This document shows, one piece after another, positions 62,435-64,000 of a stretch of 64,000 nt of DNA (the first letter of the stretch is position 1; the number at the start of each line of letters is the position of its first letter). A model generated the notes under the pieces. That model was not told where the DNA came from. It searched no databases and was given only the letters and a program-made list of their open reading frames with translations. Both the position numbers and the translations under genes were made by a program. Source of the DNA: Phycisphaerae bacterium (lineage in GTDB: Bacteria > Planctomycetota > Phycisphaerae > UBA1845 > CAIVHJ01). The stretch lies in NCBI GenBank assembly GCA_022072405.1, contig JAJVHX010000018.1, positions 1-64,000 on the forward strand, given 5' to 3'.

Positions 62435-63118
62435 ATGATATTTGATCCGATGTATCTGATCGTAGTCGGGCCGGCGATCTTGCTGGCGTTGTGGGCCCAG
62501 GGGATGGTCAAGTCGGCGTTCGGGAAGATGTCGCGCGTGGCGGTGCGCAGCGGAGTGACCGGGGCGCAGGCGGCGGCGCAGATTCTGCAACGCCACGGCT
62601 TGAACCACGTGGGGATTGAGCTGGCCCAGGGGATGTTGAGCGACCATTACGACCCCCGTCACAAAGTGTTGCGGCTGAGTCCGGATGTGTACCATGGCCG
62701 ATCGATCGCTGCGGTGGGCGTCGCCGCCCATGAAGCCGGACATGCTTTACAGGATGACAGCGGCTATGCACCGCTGAAACTGCGCAATGGTATTGTGCCG
62801 CTGGCCAGCGTGGGCAGCAATCTATCCTGGGTGCTGGTCATGTTGGGTTTATTCATGAGCTTCAGCGGATTGATCTGGGCCGGAATAATTCTCTTTTCGG
62901 CCGTGGTCGTGTTTCAATTGATCAATCTGCCGGTGGAATTTAACGCCAGCCGCCGGGCCCGTGAAGTGCTGATGCAGACCGGTATTGTCAGCGGCCAGGA
63001 AGATGCCGCCGTCGGCAAAGTACTCAACGCCGCGGCGATGACCTACGTCGCTGCAACCCTGACCGCCGTGCTGACCCTGATCTATTACCTGCTGCGCGCC
63101 CAGGGCAGCCGCAACTAG
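62435..63118 (+). CDS. zinc metallopeptidase of the YugP type
   Basis: 227 residues. VGVAAHEAGHALQ contains the HEAGH zinc motif; hydrophobic helices precede and follow it (LYLIVVGPAILLALWA, LSWVLVMLGLFMSFSGLIWAGI, YVAATLTAVLTLIYYLL), and INLPVEFNASRRA is a further family mark. Membrane-embedded protease of unknown substrate. GGGAGA upstream of the ATG. Stands alone before the repeats. Confidence 0.88.
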   Translation: MIFDPMYLIVVGPAILLALWAQGMVKSAFGKMSRVAVRSGVTGAQAAAQILQRHGLNHVGIELAQGMLSDHYDPRHKVLRLSPDVYHGRSIAAVGVAAHEAGHALQDDSGYAPLKLRNGIVPLASVGSNLSWVLVMLGLFMSFSGLIWAGIILFSAVVVFQLINLPVEFNASRRAREVLMQTGIVSGQEDAAVGKVLNAAAMTYVAATLTAVLTLIYYLLRAQGSRN

Positions 63119-63120
63119 AG

Positions 63121-63203
63121 TGGAAGTGGTTTTATAAATTCAAAGAGCCGCGGGCTTCAGCCCGCGCGACGCCTTGATTGGTGATTTTGAAACCAACTCT
63201 GGT
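63121..63203. mobile_element. nested family A element, copy 11
   Basis: Left arm TGGAAGTGGTTTTATAAATTC, core GAGCCGCGGGC-TTCA-GCCCGCGCGAC (63145-63170), right arm GATTTTGAAACCAACTCTGG. Same layout as copies 6 and 9. Confidence 0.8.
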
Positions 63204-63267
63204 TAAAGCAACCGAATCCCGCAGAGTGAGTCAGTTGTGCGTATCCGCCATGGTGAAAACCCCTGCT

Positions 63268-63340
63268 TGCACGGCTCACCGAGCCGTGGCACACCGGACC
63301 GAACGGATAAAATTAAAACGCGCTGATTGTTTGTTCTGTT
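63268..63340. repeat. family B inverted repeat, copy 3
   Basis: CACGGCTC-ACC-GAGCCGTGGCACAC, followed by CCGGACCGAACGGATAAAATTA and AAACGCGC, which match the reverse complement of the left flank of copy 2 near 44088-44120. It has replaced the 3' end of the sigma-54 activator gene. Confidence 0.8.
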
Positions 63341-64000
63341 CCGAGCAATGCGCAATCGGCGATAGAGGGTGGCCGGACTGATACCCAGTTGCCGGGCCGC
63401 CTTTTTCGACGATTCCCCTCCGCCTGTAACAACGCCTGCTGGATCAATACTGCTTCCGCCTGTTGCAGCGTTCCAGACATCGTTGAGTTTTCCGTGAGCG
63501 GCTGCAAGGTGACCGGCAGGTCTTCCGGCATGATCAGCGACTGACGACCGAGGATCAACGCCCGTAGCATCACATTCTCCAGTTCGCGCACATTTCCCGG
63601 CCAGTCATAGGCCAACATTCTGTTCAACGCTTCCGCACTGACACCGCTCACTTCCGGCCGTTCGTGCGCATGTCTGGCGATAAAGCCTGCGGCCGGTTCC
63701 GGTATATCACTGCGGTGCTCGCGCAGCGGAGGCAGGTTTAAGACCACCACGTTGAGCCGTTCAAAAAGATCAGCCCGGAAAGTACTGTTCTGTACGGCGG
63801 CGCGCAGATCGCGACTGCTGGCGATGATGAAGCGGGCGGGTACCGGAACCGCCCGATCCGCACCGACCGGACGAACTTCATGCTCCTGCAGCAGACGAAG
63901 CAGTTTCGGCTGCAGGACCGGCGGCAGTTCCGCGATCTCATCGATAAAGAGCGTGCCCGCGCCAGCAGCGAGGATCAGACCGGGTCGATTGTCGATCGCA
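63313..64000 (-). CDS. sigma-54 dependent activator, C-terminal part, with frameshift
   Basis: Partial; runs off the right edge. The AAA+ region shows GTLFIDEIAELPPVLQPKLLRLLQEHEV and ADLFERLNVVVLNLPPLREHRSDIPEPA, then DWPGNVRELENVMLRALIL. The normal Fis-type helix-turn-helix (EGNRRKKAARQLGISPATLYRRLRIARN) is present but split by a missing base in an A-run (63402-63406 on the plus strand reads T5): an extra A, or a -1 slip, restores it. As sequenced the frame instead ends in a Arg/Ser-rich tail at 63313; the restored frame runs on into the family B repeat and ends at about 63203. Confidence 0.85.
   Translation of the reverse strand, partial: AIDNRPGLILAAGAGTLFIDEIAELPPVLQPKLLRLLQEHEVRPVGADRAVPVPARFIIASSRDLRAAVQNSTFRADLFERLNVVVLNLPPLREHRSDIPEPAAGFIARHAHERPEVSGVSAEALNRMLAYDWPGNVRELENVMLRALILGRQSLIMPEDLPVTLQPLTENSTMSGTLQQAEAVLIQQALLQAEGNRRKRRPGNWVSVRPPSIADCALLGTEQTISAF

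Noticed and set aside
63178-63381. Plus-strand ORF over the family B copy
   Set aside because: Composed of repeat and antisense of the activator gene; no ribosome site.
1-64000. tRNA or rRNA genes
   Set aside because: No GGTTCGAATCC-type T-arm with matching acceptor stem or 16S/23S motif was found by eye; a scan with a dedicated program could still find one.

Overview
This 64 kb window is an ordinary bacterial chromosome segment, GC-rich with short intergenic gaps, most likely from the phylum Planctomycetota and perhaps class Phycisphaerae. The lineage is inferred from gene types: membrane proteins with an N-terminal CxxCGYxLxGL...CPECG zinc ribbon (58940), a long SpoVG carrying a zinc ribbon (56055), a trypsin-like protease with C-terminal beta-repeats, a GspE-like protein lacking key ATPase residues, and many dispersed GC-rich palindromes. 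No rRNA, tRNA, CRISPR array, prophage or intact transposase was seen.

Layout. 0-6.4 kb: sugar/LPS-type kinase overlapping a macro-domain protein, an ArfB-like ribosome-rescue factor, a secreted serine protease, a coiled-coil membrane protein and a ribbon-helix-helix/zinc protein. 6.6-10 kb: a minus-strand run with XerC/D recombinase, a small protein, a lipoprotein and a TolB-like propeller lipoprotein. 10.2-15.5 kb: alpha/beta-hydrolase, HAD phosphatase, UDP-glucose dehydrogenase, polysaccharide deacetylase and metallo-beta-lactamase-fold hydrolase, several likely serving surface polysaccharide metabolism. 15.8-22.9 kb: HU protein, small lipoprotein, MFS transporter, ECF sigma factor with a membrane anti-sigma/von Willebrand protein, then a rearrangement scar made of gene fragments and a 22-bp palindromic tandem array. 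23-34.4 kb: leucyl aminopeptidase, ComF, an RND efflux pair, DAHP synthase, TerC, VOC protein and SerRS. 35-48.7 kb: GspE-like/CvpA-like pair, MFS transporter, beta-propeller lipoprotein, group-type sigma factor, MacB-type permease, membrane proteins. 49-52 kb: diguanylate cyclase with a receiver-like partner and a CPBP protease. 52-56 kb: beta-hydroxyacid dehydrogenase, then argR-argG-argH. 56-64 kb: ispE-spoVG, a DUF1579-type secreted protein, groES-groEL, a YugP-type zinc peptidase, and the end of a sigma-54 activator with a frameshift.

The most unusual content is the repeat landscape. At least four families of short palindromes are scattered through the window. One (family A, about 11 copies) has a stem with compensatory base changes, is sometimes nested in a second AT-rich inverted repeat, and occurs in frame inside at least two coding regions. 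Another copy type forms an 89-bp element with perfect 10-bp terminal inverted repeats and an 8-bp target duplication. A 22-bp palindrome repeated seven times in exact phase near 21.9 kb resembles an array of protein-binding sites. Two pseudogene scraps (MFS and aminopeptidase ends) lie fused next to it.
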